Below, piece after piece: positions 49,679 to 61,186 of a DNA stretch of 64,000 bases; position 1 is the stretch's first letter; each line of letters begins with the position of its first letter. The notes below the pieces were generated by a model. The model was given only the letters and a program-made list of their open reading frames with translations, did no database searches and was not told the DNA's origin. This DNA is from Babylonia areolata (Eukaryota > Mollusca > Gastropoda > Neogastropoda > Buccinidae). The position numbers and the translations under genes were made by a program. The stretch spans positions 4,516,700-4,580,699 of the forward strand of contig NC_134883.1 in NCBI RefSeq assembly GCF_041734735.1, given 5' to 3'.

Positions 49679-50795
49679 TCAGCTGAGCACTTCAAAGAAA
49701 GCCTTTAAACCACCACAATCATCAGGAAGAGGCGGCACAGTTTGCTGTTGTGGTTGTAGCTGAGCAGAGAACGGTTGCTGTAGATTGCTGACTGCCTGTT
49801 GTTGCTGCTGATGCCCACCAATGTGGCTCACCCCGTCTGCTGCAGACATTTCAGACACAGAACTGGACATTCCCATTGGCAGTCCAAAGCCAGACGACAG
49901 GGATGCCAAACTGTCTGCCGCGGAAACTGCAGCGGCGCTGTGCTGTTGTCTGGTAGACAGAAGGATGTGGGAGGAGGTGTGGACATCATGTGTGGCAGTG
50001 TGGGGCAGAAGTGTGGCACCGGAAGATAGGTTCATGGAGGGGGGATGGGAATGCTGACTTTCACTTGCAACAGAGGCTGCCAGCTGCTGCAGGAGGGCCG
50101 CTGATGTGTGGGAGGGGTGAGGTGTGTAGTGGGTGGGCGGCATGGCTGTACTAAGGTCTGCACTGCTGGGGATCACTGGAGCTTTGCTCTTCACCTCTTT
50201 TCTTACTGTCCCTTCCATGGGTGTAGGCCCCTGGTTGTGCTTCACACTTCGCACACGGCCAGATGGTCGCCTCTTTTCAGGACCTTGGTCTGCATCTTGC
50301 AAGTCAACAACAAGGCGAGAACTCTCGGACTCTTCATCCTTAACAAGGACCTCTCCATTATGCTTGAGTGCTATTTGAAGATTCCCTGAACTACTTCCCT
50401 TCTCTGATTTGACACTTTTTCCCTTTGTATCAGAACTATTCAACTGACTGACATCACTTTTTTCAATCATATCTGCCAGATACAATTCTTCTGCTGCCGA
50501 GACCAATGTTGCAATGGATGGCTTTATAGAGAAGGATTTCGTATGGATTTCTTTAGCCTTCTTTGGTCGGATGGGACGGCCTGGGATAACAATAGTAGCA
50601 TGAGGTGTGGTTAAACTTGAAGGTAGACCTAACAGCTTTTTGTCTGTTTTGGAGGCTGTTTTGGCAATTCGATTCCTGCCACGAGGTGCGTACTTGTACT
50701 GACGCTTACTTTTGGCAGCTTCCTCACTGTGGTATTTCCGTTTATGTTCGTTGACTTTGTCAATGCGTGTGGAGCTGTACTCACACTGGTCACAC
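49679..50795 (-). CDS. BTB-ZF gene, last exon
   Basis: Completes finger 9 (CDQCEYSSTRIDKVNEHKRK then YH), then a basic segment (KYAPRGRNRIAK), Ser/Pro-rich sequence, an RRPSGRVRS basic patch and a Gln-rich tail (HQQQQQAVSNLQQ) ending KAFFEVLS and TGA. The acceptor is ttgacag on the minus strand. Confidence 0.92.
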
Positions 50796-53768
50796 CTGTC
50801 AACAATGAAAGCACAGCACATGCTGACTTAACTTTACCACCAACTGTCAATTTTGACAGCTGAAAATTCCATACAGGTTCTGAAACCACTGTGTGGTGTT
50901 TGCTATGTAAACATACACATGTATTAAGTGATTTTTGATGCACTTTTTCTGGGTTACAGGGACAATAAATAACACCCCAAAATATTGAAGGAAATCTTTA
51001 CAAATTCAAGATATTTTAAAAGAAAAGTTACAGCAAACAATGACAACATTACAGTATATTTTACTTTCACATTGTACTTATGGTACTTATCTGTTTTTCA
51101 GGAACTGTTGTCTACTGCTTTACAATATTGTAAATTATAAAAACAGAAAACTTAACTCTCTGTTCCTGCCTGCATGTGATCAAATATCATTACCCCATTA
51201 CCCCTCCTAAACCACTGTATTTAATCCTGCCCAACACCCATGAACACCATCACATATGCACAAACTACAATCCAAGAACACAAACACACACCCACACATA
51301 CACTGACATGTAGACATGTACGAAATCAAAAGAAGCACTGACTTGTGAGGCCGTTCATCCTGATGAATTTTGAGGTGGCGCACCAGATGGCTTTTTTCCA
51401 CAAAGGACTTCTGGCAGATGTGACAGACATGGTGACGGATGTTGAGGTGAGAGCGCATGTGGGCCTTCAGCTGACTGCGCTTGGGAGACGAATAGGTGCA
51501 GTTGATGAAGTTGCAGGTGAAAACCTCCCCTGAGAATAAACAACAATACTGTAACTTCCCTTTTCCAAGTAAGTTGGTGAATTAACAATGCAAAGACATC
51601 ACCTTCAGATTATTTTGTACTTACACTTAGCCCTGAAACCAATTAACAGTAGTGTTCTAACCCTCCACTCTATAATAGTATATGCAGCTGTCCCATAATC
51701 TGGTTTGGCAGGCACGGTACTTTCATGTCAATTAAAAAACAAAATGGTGGACCAGAGCTATAATGTTGATTGCTTGGAATGCAACTCGAGTATCAAATCT
51801 TCAGCACACTAAAAACACTCTGTTAAAAACACATTAAAACACTTTGTCACGGCAGCAGAGACAAAACACATTCATGATCCTTCTCCCACAACCGATTTAC
51901 TGATATAGTATTTAATGCAATCCTCACAAAATAATCAAGGCTATCTCTGGCAAGAAAACACAAATAATTAATTTAACTGAACACAAAGCGATTACCACAC
52001 AATAATCATAGAAAACTGACAAGTGCACATCATAATCAGCTGCCATGGTGAAGTGGTTAGCTTTATGGACTGATGATTGACAGGATGCAAGATTTTTTCG
52101 GCCCCTAGCTCAGTAACTGGCTCCTACCCAGAGCTGAGTGTGCTATGGACTCAATGAGGGGACTGGAACTACATTGTCAATTATCATCCACTTCACAGAT
52201 GCGTCTCTGGGTGAATTGCTCAATTTTCCTGACCAACACTGTGAATCTATATCTGTATCTCTAAGGCCTGGTTGATACTGAGATGTAATATGAATGGGAT
52301 GTATGTATGCCAGTCCTGAACTCTTACAGCAGAACAGCAGAGCAGTGGAAATGAGATGCTTAGGAAGACTCCTTAGTATCTCCTACAAAGACCAAATAAC
52401 AAATGAAAAAGGGAAACCAGAAATCACTTTGATCAGTATGAAGACCTGATCGCTGGTGAACAAAGTGAAAATGAGATGGATATGGCCAGGTGACAAGATC
52501 TGACGGGTTCTCCAAAACCATCCTTCAGGGAACAGTGCTGGGGAAAAGGAGATAAGACAGACAGTAAAAGAAGTGGGCAGACAACATCATCAAGTGGACA
52601 GAGAGGAGCTTTGCCGAAACACCGGCCTTATCCCACAACTGCCAGAAATGGAGAATGTTGGTGCTGTGTTTAGCAGTGCAGCGCACCCATGACCAAACCA
52701 GATTTCAGGACCAGTGGCAGTATGTAGAGTACAGCTCTATCACATAGTTCCAAACCTATAAAGAACCTCCAAAGCAACATCAAAATACTTAATTATCATC
52801 AATATAGAAAAAAAATATCCTCGATTCTGTGACTATTCTTGCCCTACTCTCAATGTGACCACAGTACTGATCCCCCTCCACATGCATGCTTAGGGTGGGT
52901 TCCTGTCTAATCCTCAAGGTCTCCGATGTCAGCACTCAAGAACTATTACCAGAAGAATGTGGTGGCATCTCCACTCTGGAGGAGATGCTCACTCAGTCTG
53001 GCTCTGCGACGAAGAGATTACTGACATCAGTATGGGGCTTGGTTGGTGGTGGTCTGCATTCTCCAAACTGGCACAATTGAACACCACTGAAGTGACTCGC
53101 CTCACTCAGTCAATAGCAGTGTGTGGCCCTTTGACAACCTGACATTGATAGTTTTCTGTGGACCCAGATGAACCCAGGTGAGGCTGTGTATGCAGAACTT
53201 GGAATGAGTGGTGTGGGAATAATGTCACTGAATGGTGCAGATGATGGGACAGCCAACAACAACAGCAAAAGGACAAGGGCAAATCTCTACCTGTGTGGAT
53301 GCGCTTGTGAGAGATGAGGTGGGACTGGAATTTGGTTGAGAAGCCGCAGGTATCACAGAGGTAAGGTCTTGCATCACTATGGGTAACCAGGTGCTGCTGC
53401 ATGGTGTTCTTCATTTTGAAACGGCGGTGACACACCGGACATTCATGATTTTTGTTCTCTGCAGACAGGCAAAAACATATCTACTGTTATGTCTAACAAC
53501 ACAGAATGTACACATGAACGTGAATCTGCTTCTGGTTTCCAAACACACTGTTTTGTCTCAAAAAACAAACAAACGTAAACCTAAAGTTTAGGTTTGGTTC
53601 AAGACACCATGGGTCACTGACTGATTCACCACGAAAACAATAGGTCATTTTAAAAAATAATGGTCAGAAAAAACAACCCCCTATTGCCGCTCCATCAGGC
53701 CACCCCACATACCAAAAATGTGTAAATGAACTTTACACTGGTTGGTATGTGAAATGCTTTATATAAGG

Positions 53769-53819
<51 letters not shown>

Positions 53820-56800
53820 CCAAGTAATCATTACTTGTAATGATACTGAGTATACCTTGAACAGTTGAAGCAGCTCTTGCCCTCTCTCTCTCACTTATAG
53901 TTACGCTCACATGTTTGCACACAAAAACACCTTAATGCAAAACAATAACAATCTCCATGATTTGGAGCAAACACTGATAAACCTAACCAAAGCAACTCCA
54001 TATACATCCAAGGTCTCATCTGTTATGTGGTCCCATAGTGATCCAACACTGACAGAGCTCTGTGTATGGACTGCTGACACAGGCTGTAACAAAAGAAGCC
54101 TAGGTTTGGCTCTATTAGTCTGTATCAGTGTACAGGTAGGCTGAAATGAAGGACACTTCCAGACAATCTGGAGTCATCTGACAAAGCTAGACATTGCAAT
54201 TTGCAATAAAATATGATGGCGTCCCATTTCAACAGTGACACCAGGTTAAATTTCATAACATTTCTAGAGCTTTGTTATTGAATCTGAATTATTATTCTTT
54301 TCTTTATAATTCTGAACAAAATTATTAAATCACCCATTTCATTACTTAAGTCTGCACACATTAGTTATTTTCATAAACTGCAGCAGTGAGGCTTGTGAAT
54401 GGTTCAAATACAACAATGACAAGAAATTGAAGTAGACCCCTAAGAAAAAGAATCGAAAGAAAAAGAAAATGACTGAATACATTTATAACAAATTATAACA
54501 AAGATATCTGAGTTCATGAGAAAATAACTTTCACAAAAACTATATCTGTATATCACGTTTCACACCATACAGTGATACACTGAGTGGATTTCTACTGACT
54601 GAATCAGTAAATGGCATGAAATGAACAGTCCCTATCCCATCATTTATTCCTTCATCCTAAACCTTATTATAACAAATTAATCACATCATGATAAAATGAT
54701 CAATTCTAGTCACATCATCCAGCAGAAATGAACTGGTAGCAAAAAAAATCCTGCAGCTTTCAAGGTACTTACCTGCATGGCACTTGAAGTGGGCAATCAG
54801 ATTGTTCCTTGTCCTGAATTTGGCTGAGCACTGGGGACACTTGTATGGCCTTTCATCAACATGGCGGCGGCGATGAATCAGCAGCACTTGGATACGGTCC
54901 GCTTCCCACCCACAGCCCTCAAAGTCACAAATGAATGGAGGCCCTGGAAAATGTTGCTTCATGTGTTCAAAGAAACTTTTGCTCCACAGGCATTCATATT
55001 TACACACAGTGCATGCATACACTGTGGCTCTGCTCCCATGCACTCGTTCCATGTGGTTGTCAAGGCGATTTTGAGTGGGAGCAGAATAATCGCACTGGTC
55101 ACACTTTCTCTTCCAGCTGGAGCCTTTTCTTCCAACTTTGTTCTCTTCAGCTTTGCCTGCATCAGCGTCTTGCTTGAATGTCTGGGCTGATTCCAAGTCT
55201 AAAGCAGGGCTCTGTGTGACACTGTTAGAAGTCTTTATCTTCATTGATGTGAAATTCTCTGGTATGTCTTCACTGATTGTGACACTGTCAGAACTTTTTG
55301 CACTCAGCTTTCGATGTTTCTGAGATGTATTGCCTTTGAAGCATCGGGTTCTTTTTCTGGGCAGGTTGAAGTCAGGGTCTTTTTTAGTATCCTCATGAAA
55401 CTCCTCAGTTTCATCCTCATCAACATCACTATCACTAATACTGTTTTCCTGTCCACATTCTGTTTCACCCACTTCTCTGTGGTCTGTCTCTTCCCGACTT
55501 TCTGCAGGAGGAACCACCATCACTTCCTTCAACAAGGCTTTGGTTTTGCGTGCACGTGGGAGCAGCCTTTCCGGAACGCTGAAGTTTGCAGCAGCTTGTC
55601 TTCTAGGTCGTCTGTTCAGCTGTGAGCCACTGGTATCTCCTGCTATGTCACATTCAGCATCTAACTTGACTAAAGTACTTTTTTCTGGACAAGACATTTC
55701 AGCCTTAGCTGTAGGACTAGGAGTCTCCTTTGTTTTTCCAGATTTCTGTGATCCACTTACTTTGCTCTTTGATGGTCTACCAGCTTTGACCTGTGCTGTA
55801 GCTTTCTGTTTTGAACAGACAGATCCTTTCCTCTTTTTGTCCACAATATCTAGCACCTTGGAGGGGGGAGCAGACTTGAAAAGACACAAAGATTCTGGTG
55901 AAAGCTGCACTTTAAAATCCTCTTGATTTTCCTCTCTCACTGGGGTGGTGTGACCTTGGCCGTCGTTACCACCACTTGCTACAGCATGGCCTGACAGCAT
56001 CACCTTGTCACTGCACGGAGACTGAGAGTCTGCAATTGCCACGTTTCTCATGCGCAGCCCTATACCAGCTGTGATACTGTCATTGCTGAGATCTTGCATA
56101 TCAGAATAGTCCAAGGAGGCCTGGCCAATGCTGCTTACACTGTCCACAGGAGGGTTCCTTAATCCGGCTTCACAATCCAGGCTACTGCCACCCAGAGTGA
56201 AGGTAGGTGAGTGGTGCTGTGGAGGGGACACCAGGTGAACAGACACAGGACAGAAATCGTCCACCTCCAGTGGAAAGACAAAACTGTTCTGGACAATGTG
56301 GTCCAGAAGGTAGGCGTACTTCTCCCTCAGGGCCGGGAAGCTGTCCACATAGGGCCCCAGAGGAATCATGGAGCTAAACAAAGTCTGAAGCAGCAGGTAG
56401 AGACTAGATTCATTGGTGGTGAAGAAGTTTTCTGTCTGTGAGATCTCATTGAGAAAGTCATTGGCCACTGTGGACCAGTCAATGTATTTGAGCAAAAGCA
56501 CCAAGTATTGCTGTCTTTCTTTGACATCGTAGCCCAGCCAGGAGATGATGAGGAACAGCTTCACCTCTGGCTTCATCACACACACCCAGCCACTGGACAG
56601 GAAGCTGTTGAAACGGGGAGGACTCAAACTGAGAAAATCAGCTTGTTTTACTGCCTCTGGCAAGTTCATCTGAAAAATAAAACAAAATAAAATGAAAAAA
56701 GATGAAAATAAAAAGGATAAATCAATGCCAAACTGATTAAAACTCCAATTATTGTCTTCACTAAAATGTCTCTGTAACTTGTCAGAGGCACCAGTAAGCA

Positions 56801-57877
56801 TATTCGGGGGAGGGTGGTGTACGGGGCAGGGGGGGGGGGGGGGGGTGTGAATCTGACACACAAATTGAACTATTCAATGCATTTTTAGTCAGGCTGATCT
56901 GCAAAGAGAAATATCAAGAAAGAATATCCTTGGTTTATCATCTCATCCGAATGACTAGCGTCCAGACCACCACTCAAGGTCTAGTGGAGGGGGAGAAAAT
57001 AAAATATCAACGTCTGAGCCGTGATTCGAACCAGCGCAGTCAGATTCTCTCACTTACTAGGCGGATGCGTTACCTCTAGGCCATCACTCCACTATTAAAC
57101 TGATAATCACAATCACAAATCTTATATTAAACTGACACATATCAACATAAGCATAACAGAGATTCATGCTAAACTGTCCACAATGAATACTCCTAAAAGT
57201 TGTGAGTATGATACATATTCTAACACTTGAGAATACAACACATACCTGCATGTACGCCATGGTGTACTCTTCAAGGTTAGGGAGACGGTACTTCCTGGCA
57301 AGATGAAAGGTGGCAATGATGTTGGAAATCTTCAACTGACTCTTGAGCATCTCCTCACACACCTGTCTGATATGGTTCACTTGCAGGCTGGTGGCCAAAT
57401 GAAGCATCTGCACAACAATACCAACAGTAAATAAGCGCGGCACACACATGCATGCATAGATATGCACGCACACACACACACACATTTTCTTCAAATAAGT
57501 GCGAGCACACATATGCTTACACGTATGCCACACACACATTTTCTTCAAGCATGTTTCAGACCAAAAAAAGATAGCATGAGTTGAACACATCATAAACGCA
57601 CACAGGCACACACACACACACACACGCACACACACACTCTTTCCACCAACATGTGTCAGCCCAAAGAAATATATGGTGAGTTTACCTGAATTAAGTTATG
57701 CTCAGCAACATCATCCATCTGGCAGGAGTACAAGAAGGTCAGAAAGCTGCCAAACACTTCAGAGTTGTCGTATTGTATTCGAAGGGTCTCCTGTGCACTG
57801 TGTCCACTGCCCAGCAACTTCTTTATCAGAGGGCTCCATGCCGACATCACCACTTTGTGAACAGTGAACTTCTGGTT
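49679..57877 (-). CDS. BTB-BACK-C2H2 zinc-finger protein, six exons, N-terminus missing
   Basis: Minus-strand exons at 57686-57877, 57246-57407, 54773-56669, 53291-53458, 51343-51529 and 49679-50795 join in phase to 1,240 residues plus stop. Domains in order: the second part of a BTB/POZ domain (QKFTVHKVVMSAWSP...FLTFLYSCQMDDVAEHNLIQ), a BACK domain (LKISNIIATFHLARKYRLP, LPEAVKQADFLSLSPPRFNS, WLGYDVKERQQYL), and a long acidic/basic disordered region. Then come nine C2H2 fingers and a basic, then Gln/His/Ser-rich tail. BTB-zinc-finger proteins are nuclear transcription regulators that dimerise by BTB and recruit corepressors or cullin-3. I could not name an orthologue. BACK is usual in kelch-type proteins and uncommon with C2H2 fingers. 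The exon carrying the start codon and the first BTB strand was not found to the right. Confidence 0.9.
51343..51529 (-). CDS. BTB-ZF gene exon (fingers 7-8)
   Basis: Encodes EVFTCNFINCTYSSPKRSQL...HMRSH (finger 7, with an extended C-x4-C knuckle) and CHICQKSFVEKSHLVRHLKI then H (finger 8), ending in DERPHK where finger 9 begins. Donor gtcagt, acceptor attctcag. Confidence 0.94.
52030..52262 (+). mobile_element. SINE-D, near-full copy
   Basis: The head gccatggtgaagtggttagc is A-box-like. The body is cagtaactggctcctaccca, gctgagtgtgctatggactca and ccacttcacagatgcgtctc. Present on the opposite strand within an intron of the zinc-finger gene. Confidence 0.72.
52310..52690 (+). mobile_element. 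Decayed LINE, C-terminal tail of ORF2
   Basis: Plus-strand translation in shifting frames resembles the tail found in many RTE/CR1-like LINE proteins: MRCLGRLLSISYKDQITNE, then KVKMRW, then a GRQ...NNIIKWTERSF-like stretch and PQLPEMENV. Several stops and frame changes; an old fragment in the intron between zinc-finger exons. Confidence 0.6.
52880..53250 (+). mobile_element. Unnamed interspersed repeat E, copy 3 (longest)
   Basis: Shares tccactctggaggagatgct, cactcagtctggctctgcgac, gaacaccactgaagtgact and cttggaatgagtggtgtggg with 32095-32435 on the other strand, and its 3' half with 36085-36245. It ends about 40 bases before the finger 5-6 exon. Confidence 0.7.
53291..53458 (-). CDS. BTB-ZF gene exon (fingers 5-6)
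   Basis: Encodes CPVCHRRFKMKNTMQQHLVT then H (finger 5) and CDTCGFSTKFQSHLISHKRI then H (finger 6), with a linker SDARPYL. The donor is gtagag and the acceptor ctgcag. Confidence 0.94.
53770..53817. repeat. (GT)n microsatellite
   Basis: About 23 GT dinucleotides. Confidence 0.95.
54773..56669 (-). CDS. BTB-ZF gene, large exon (BACK C-part to finger 4)
   Basis: A 1,897-base exon. It starts MNLPEAVKQADFLSLSPPRF (BACK), then a Ser/Asp-rich disordered region of about 350 residues with an acidic cluster (SDVDEDETEEFHED) and GRPSKSK/RRPRRQ basic patches. Fingers 1-4 follow: CDQCDYSAPTQ..., CTVCKYECLWS..., CDFEGCGWEAD... and CPQCSAKFRTR..., the last linked by DERPYK. The donor is gtaagt, the acceptor tttttcag. 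Confidence 0.93.
56820..56846. repeat. G-rich homopolymer tract
   Basis: An almost unbroken run of G on the plus strand in the intron between BACK exons; no function evident. Confidence 0.9.
56933..57095 (-). mobile_element. SINE-A, 5' head fragment
   Basis: The minus strand reads tggagtgatggcctagaggt (A box region) and gctggttcgaatcacgg (B box), then ccactagaccttgagtggtgg and cattcggatgagatgataaa. It supplies the tRNA-like head missing from most other SINE-A copies here. Confidence 0.88.
57246..57407 (-). CDS. BTB-ZF gene exon (BTB end, BACK start)
   Basis: Encodes MLHLATSLQVNHIRQVCEEM then LKSQLKISNIIATFHLARKY, 54 whole codons. It matches the last BTB helix and first BACK helices. The donor is gtatgt. 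Confidence 0.93.
57686..57877 (-). CDS. BTB-ZF gene exon (BTB core), first exon identified
   Basis: Encodes NQKFTVHKVVMSAWSPLIKK...FLTFLYSCQMDDVAEHN, 64 whole codons. The preceding CDVTL-type strand of the BTB domain must come from an upstream exon not found between here and the window end. Confidence 0.92.
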
Positions 57878-57987
57878 CTATGGGGGTGGAGAAGAAACAG
57901 AATGAGGAGTGTTTGTGAACATGAGTATGAAGCAACAAGAACAGCCAGATAAATAGAAATCAATAAAAATCATATAAGTTGTGGAAA

Positions 57988-57991
<4 letters not shown>

Positions 57992-58020
<29 letters not shown>

Positions 58021-58129
58021 GGATACTTATATAGCACACTATCCAGAAATCTGCTCTAGGTGCTTTACAAAAACGCTTTTGATAACATAAAACATTATAT
58101 CTATGTTACATACACACACCAAAATGTGA

Positions 58130-58168
<39 letters not shown>

Positions 58169-58998
58169 CACGCACGCACGCACGCACGCATACACACACG
58201 CACGCACGCACACACACACACACACACTGCATACATACATTTTAACATACATGTGTATCTAACAGCTACCCTAACAAATACGCACACATAGGCAGGCACA
58301 AACTTACATAAACACATGCACACACAATACACATTCATATACATGCATGTAGTTGTGGACCTGCCACAATTGAACTTATTGCTGAGGGAAAAGGTGAGTT
58401 TTGAGACGAGATTTAAAAGATGCGAGGGAATCAGAATGACGGAGGTTATCAGGGAGCTTGTTCCACGTCTTTGGCGATTGAAAAGAAAACGATCTGTGTC
58501 CATAGGTCTTACTTCTGACGTGAGGTATCCTGAGAAGTCGAGTATCAGAGGAAGAACGGAGCTGGCGAGACGGGGTATAGATATGGATGAGTTCAGAAAG
58601 ATACTTGGGGCCAGATCCGTTGACTGCAGAAAAGGTCAGAGTGGATAGCTTATAGTCTATTCGATCAGAAACAGGCAACCAGTGGAGAGACTGAAGGAGA
58701 GGAGAAACATGGTCAAATTTAGAAGCTCTGCAAATGAGTCTGGCAGCGTTATTCTGAATTCGTTGGAGTCTGTCTAACAGGTATTTGGGAAGGCCGGCCA
58801 AAAGAGAGTTGCAGTAATCCAATCTTGAGAGAACCAGAGAGCATACAAGTGTCTTTGTTGCATCGGTTGAGAGATAGTGGCGGACAGAGCTGATTCTACG
58901 CAGTTCCAAATAGGCAACTTTACAGATATTCGAAATGTGCTGTTGGAAGGAAAGAGACTGGTCCAGGATTACACCAAGACTATATACTTCTTTAAAAG
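57992..58998 (-). mobile_element. CR1/L2-like LINE, 5'-truncated 3' tail
   Basis: A minus-strand frame of about 210 residues (59008-58376) with LGVILDQSLSFQQHISNICK, LSRLDYCNSLLAGLPKYLLD, LQRIQNNAARLICR, LHWLPVSDRIDYKLSTLTF, YGHRSFSFQSPKTWNKLPD and FKSRLKTHLFPQ. The 3' UTR carries a CA tract and ends tatatag...(ATT)n at 57994-58020. Same family as 31088-31880. It lies in the 5' intron of the zinc-finger gene. Confidence 0.92.
58131..58227. repeat. CA/GC-rich microsatellite
   Basis: CA and CACG repeats within the LINE 3' region. Confidence 0.93.
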
Positions 58999-59618
58999 TG
59001 GAACACATGTATATATAGCTTTATACATACTTTCTTAAATCACAATCAGCCCTCTTCACAAAAAAATGAAAAAAAGAAGTAATAATCACAAATATACACT
59101 CATTGAATTATTTCAATCATGTACTGGATATTTCTATAAATGTTCAAAATATATTCATGTCAAGATATAGAAAGTAGGAAGAAAGACAAGGGAAAAAGAC
59201 AAAGGCAGAAAAACAGCAATAACAAGCAAAGGAGTAACATCACTCAAGCGTACAAAAAATTCAATGACAACTTAATCTCTCTTTCATAGCATTTCATTAA
59301 CTGCATGGTTGAAAAACAGAGAGAAAGGAAACAAATTAAAAAAGAGAAAATACAACCAACACTGACAGAGAAGAGGGAACAAATGAACACAAGACACACA
59401 CACACAAAAAGATCCAGAGAGGGAGGGAGAGAGAGAGAGAGAAAATAGAATCTGGGATGCAGATTTAAGTTCATCAAGAGGGCACATACCTGATTAAAAC
59501 TTTATGTTAGACATATAATGGACAATACTAAAGCCATCATCAACATTTACTTGTTATGTGATGTGGTTATTTCAGGGGTCCAATGCACCAATCGAGCCTG
59601 ACCGTAGGCTAGCCTTGA

Positions 59619-59717
59619 GGCAAGGCTTTTGACTTTGTTGGCTTTAGCCTAAGTCGCCGCCAGTTTCTTATGCATGGACTCAGACACTGGTCGAGACAAC
59701 GAAGTCAAAAGCCTGCC
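59619..59717. repeat. Inverted repeat upstream of the Myb/SANT-like gene
   Basis: The left arm 59619-59640 (aggcttttgactttgttg core) and right arm 59697-59717 (caacgaagtcaaaagcct core) are inverse complements with one or two mismatches, separated by 56 bases. It lies 140-240 bases upstream of the ATG, in the probable promoter or 5'UTR. Confidence 0.8.
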
Positions 59718-59728
59718 AGCCAGTGCAA

Positions 59729-59736
59729 TGACGTCA
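59729..59736. promoter_or_regulatory. CRE-type palindrome TGACGTCA
   Basis: A perfect CREB/ATF-type site 120 bases upstream of the Myb/SANT-like start codon, in a locally CpG-rich stretch that also holds an NRF1-like tgcgcatgcc at 59785-59794. Regulatory use is inferred from position only. Confidence 0.5.
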
Positions 59737-59855
59737 TGCATTCTTGTGTCTGGGATTCCCGGGCATCCCTCGGAATTTTGCGCTGTGCGCATGCCCGAGC
59801 ACCGTTTCCTCTTTCCTGCGTGTTTTTGTTGTTGATGCTTCGCGTTGCACAGATC

Positions 59856-60204
59856 ATGGAAACAAAAAAGAAGCGCCCTAACTTCTCTGATCTTGAGACT
59901 CAGGTCCTTTTGGAGGAGGTCGGTACAGAGCAAGGACTGATAAATTCGCGTTTACAGGCTGGCACCACTATTAAGAAAAAGAGAGCGGTTTGGCAGAAAA
60001 TCGCGGACCAAGTCAACGCTGTTGGAGGCCACAACAGGGACGCTGACGCATGTAAAAAGCGTTGGAAGGACCTCAAAGAGGCCTACCACAAGAAGAAGAA
60101 GGTGGCCACAGGAACCGGGGGAGGACCACCACCTCCTCGAGTACCATTTGAGGAGGTACTTGATCAGCTCCTTGGGAGCTCATTTTTGAGAACTGGTGTC
60201 GACG
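59856..60204 (+). CDS. Myb/SANT-like gene, exon 1
   Basis: 116 codons plus one base. It carries the whole Myb/SANT-like domain and a Gly/Pro linker, then VPFEEVLDQLLGSSF. The donor is gtgagt. Confidence 0.9.
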
Positions 60205-61101
60205 GTGAGTTGCTTTCTTTTAGTGTGTGTGTGTGTACTTTCTGTAAGTTTTACGTCTTTTCACTGGTAGGTGATATTAGACAAAGGGGCGGTGGATGGA
60301 AGTGAAATGTAAGTTGCGTGTGAATACATGCATGCATTTGAGCGAGCGTTTGCGTGTGTATATATAAGTGCATGTCTTTGTGTACAACTGTGTATAAATT
60401 AAATGTGTGTGTGTGTGTGTGTGTTGTGTGTGTGTGTGTGTGTGTGTAGAAGAAAGAATACATGTATTAATAATTAACAAGTAGAGTAAACATAAAAATA
60501 ATAATAAAGAACTAGCAGCAAACATTAAAAAAAAAAAAACAATGGGATTTTCATAAGCGAATGTTTGTGTGTGTGTGTGTGTGTGTGAGTGCACGTGCGC
60601 GCGTGTGTGTGTGTGGATGTGTGTTTCAGTGTGTGTGTGTATGTGTGTGTGACAATGTGACTGTATGTTTCTATAGTGTGTGTGTGTGTGTGTGTGTGTT
60701 TGTGCGCGTGTACATGTGTTTGTGGTTGTGTGTGTCTGTGCGTGCGTGAGTATGTGTGTGTGAGTATGTGTGAAGAGTAAAGAATACATTTAAACATAAA
60801 ATTAAGAATTAACAAGAACAATATAAATAAAAACATATAAAAAGAATTAATAGCACAAATTACAAAAAGGAACCAATTCTACTATTCATAAGCATATGAA
60901 TCGCCTTGAGAAATAGTGGAAGTGAATGGACAATGCAGTCAGAGTCTTTAACAGTCTTTTTAATTGCTTCTTAAAATATTGACAATCAAAAAGTAAATAT
61001 GTTGTAAAACATTGACATTTACCACAGATACCATTGAGACTTTCATTGAATTTTGAATGAAGTGCATTTAGTTTTACTCTGTAAAAACAAGAAGTAAAAT
61101 C

Positions 61102-61141
<40 letters not shown>

Positions 61142-61149
61142 CTGTGTGT

Positions 61150-61186
<37 letters not shown>

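Noticed and set aside
59284-59487. Minus-strand exon ending in a strong donor (atcag|gtatgt) at about 59487 as the missing BTB exon
   Set aside because: The reading ahead of the donor is closed by a stop in the needed phase and lacks any BTB sequence. At most it could be a non-coding exon.
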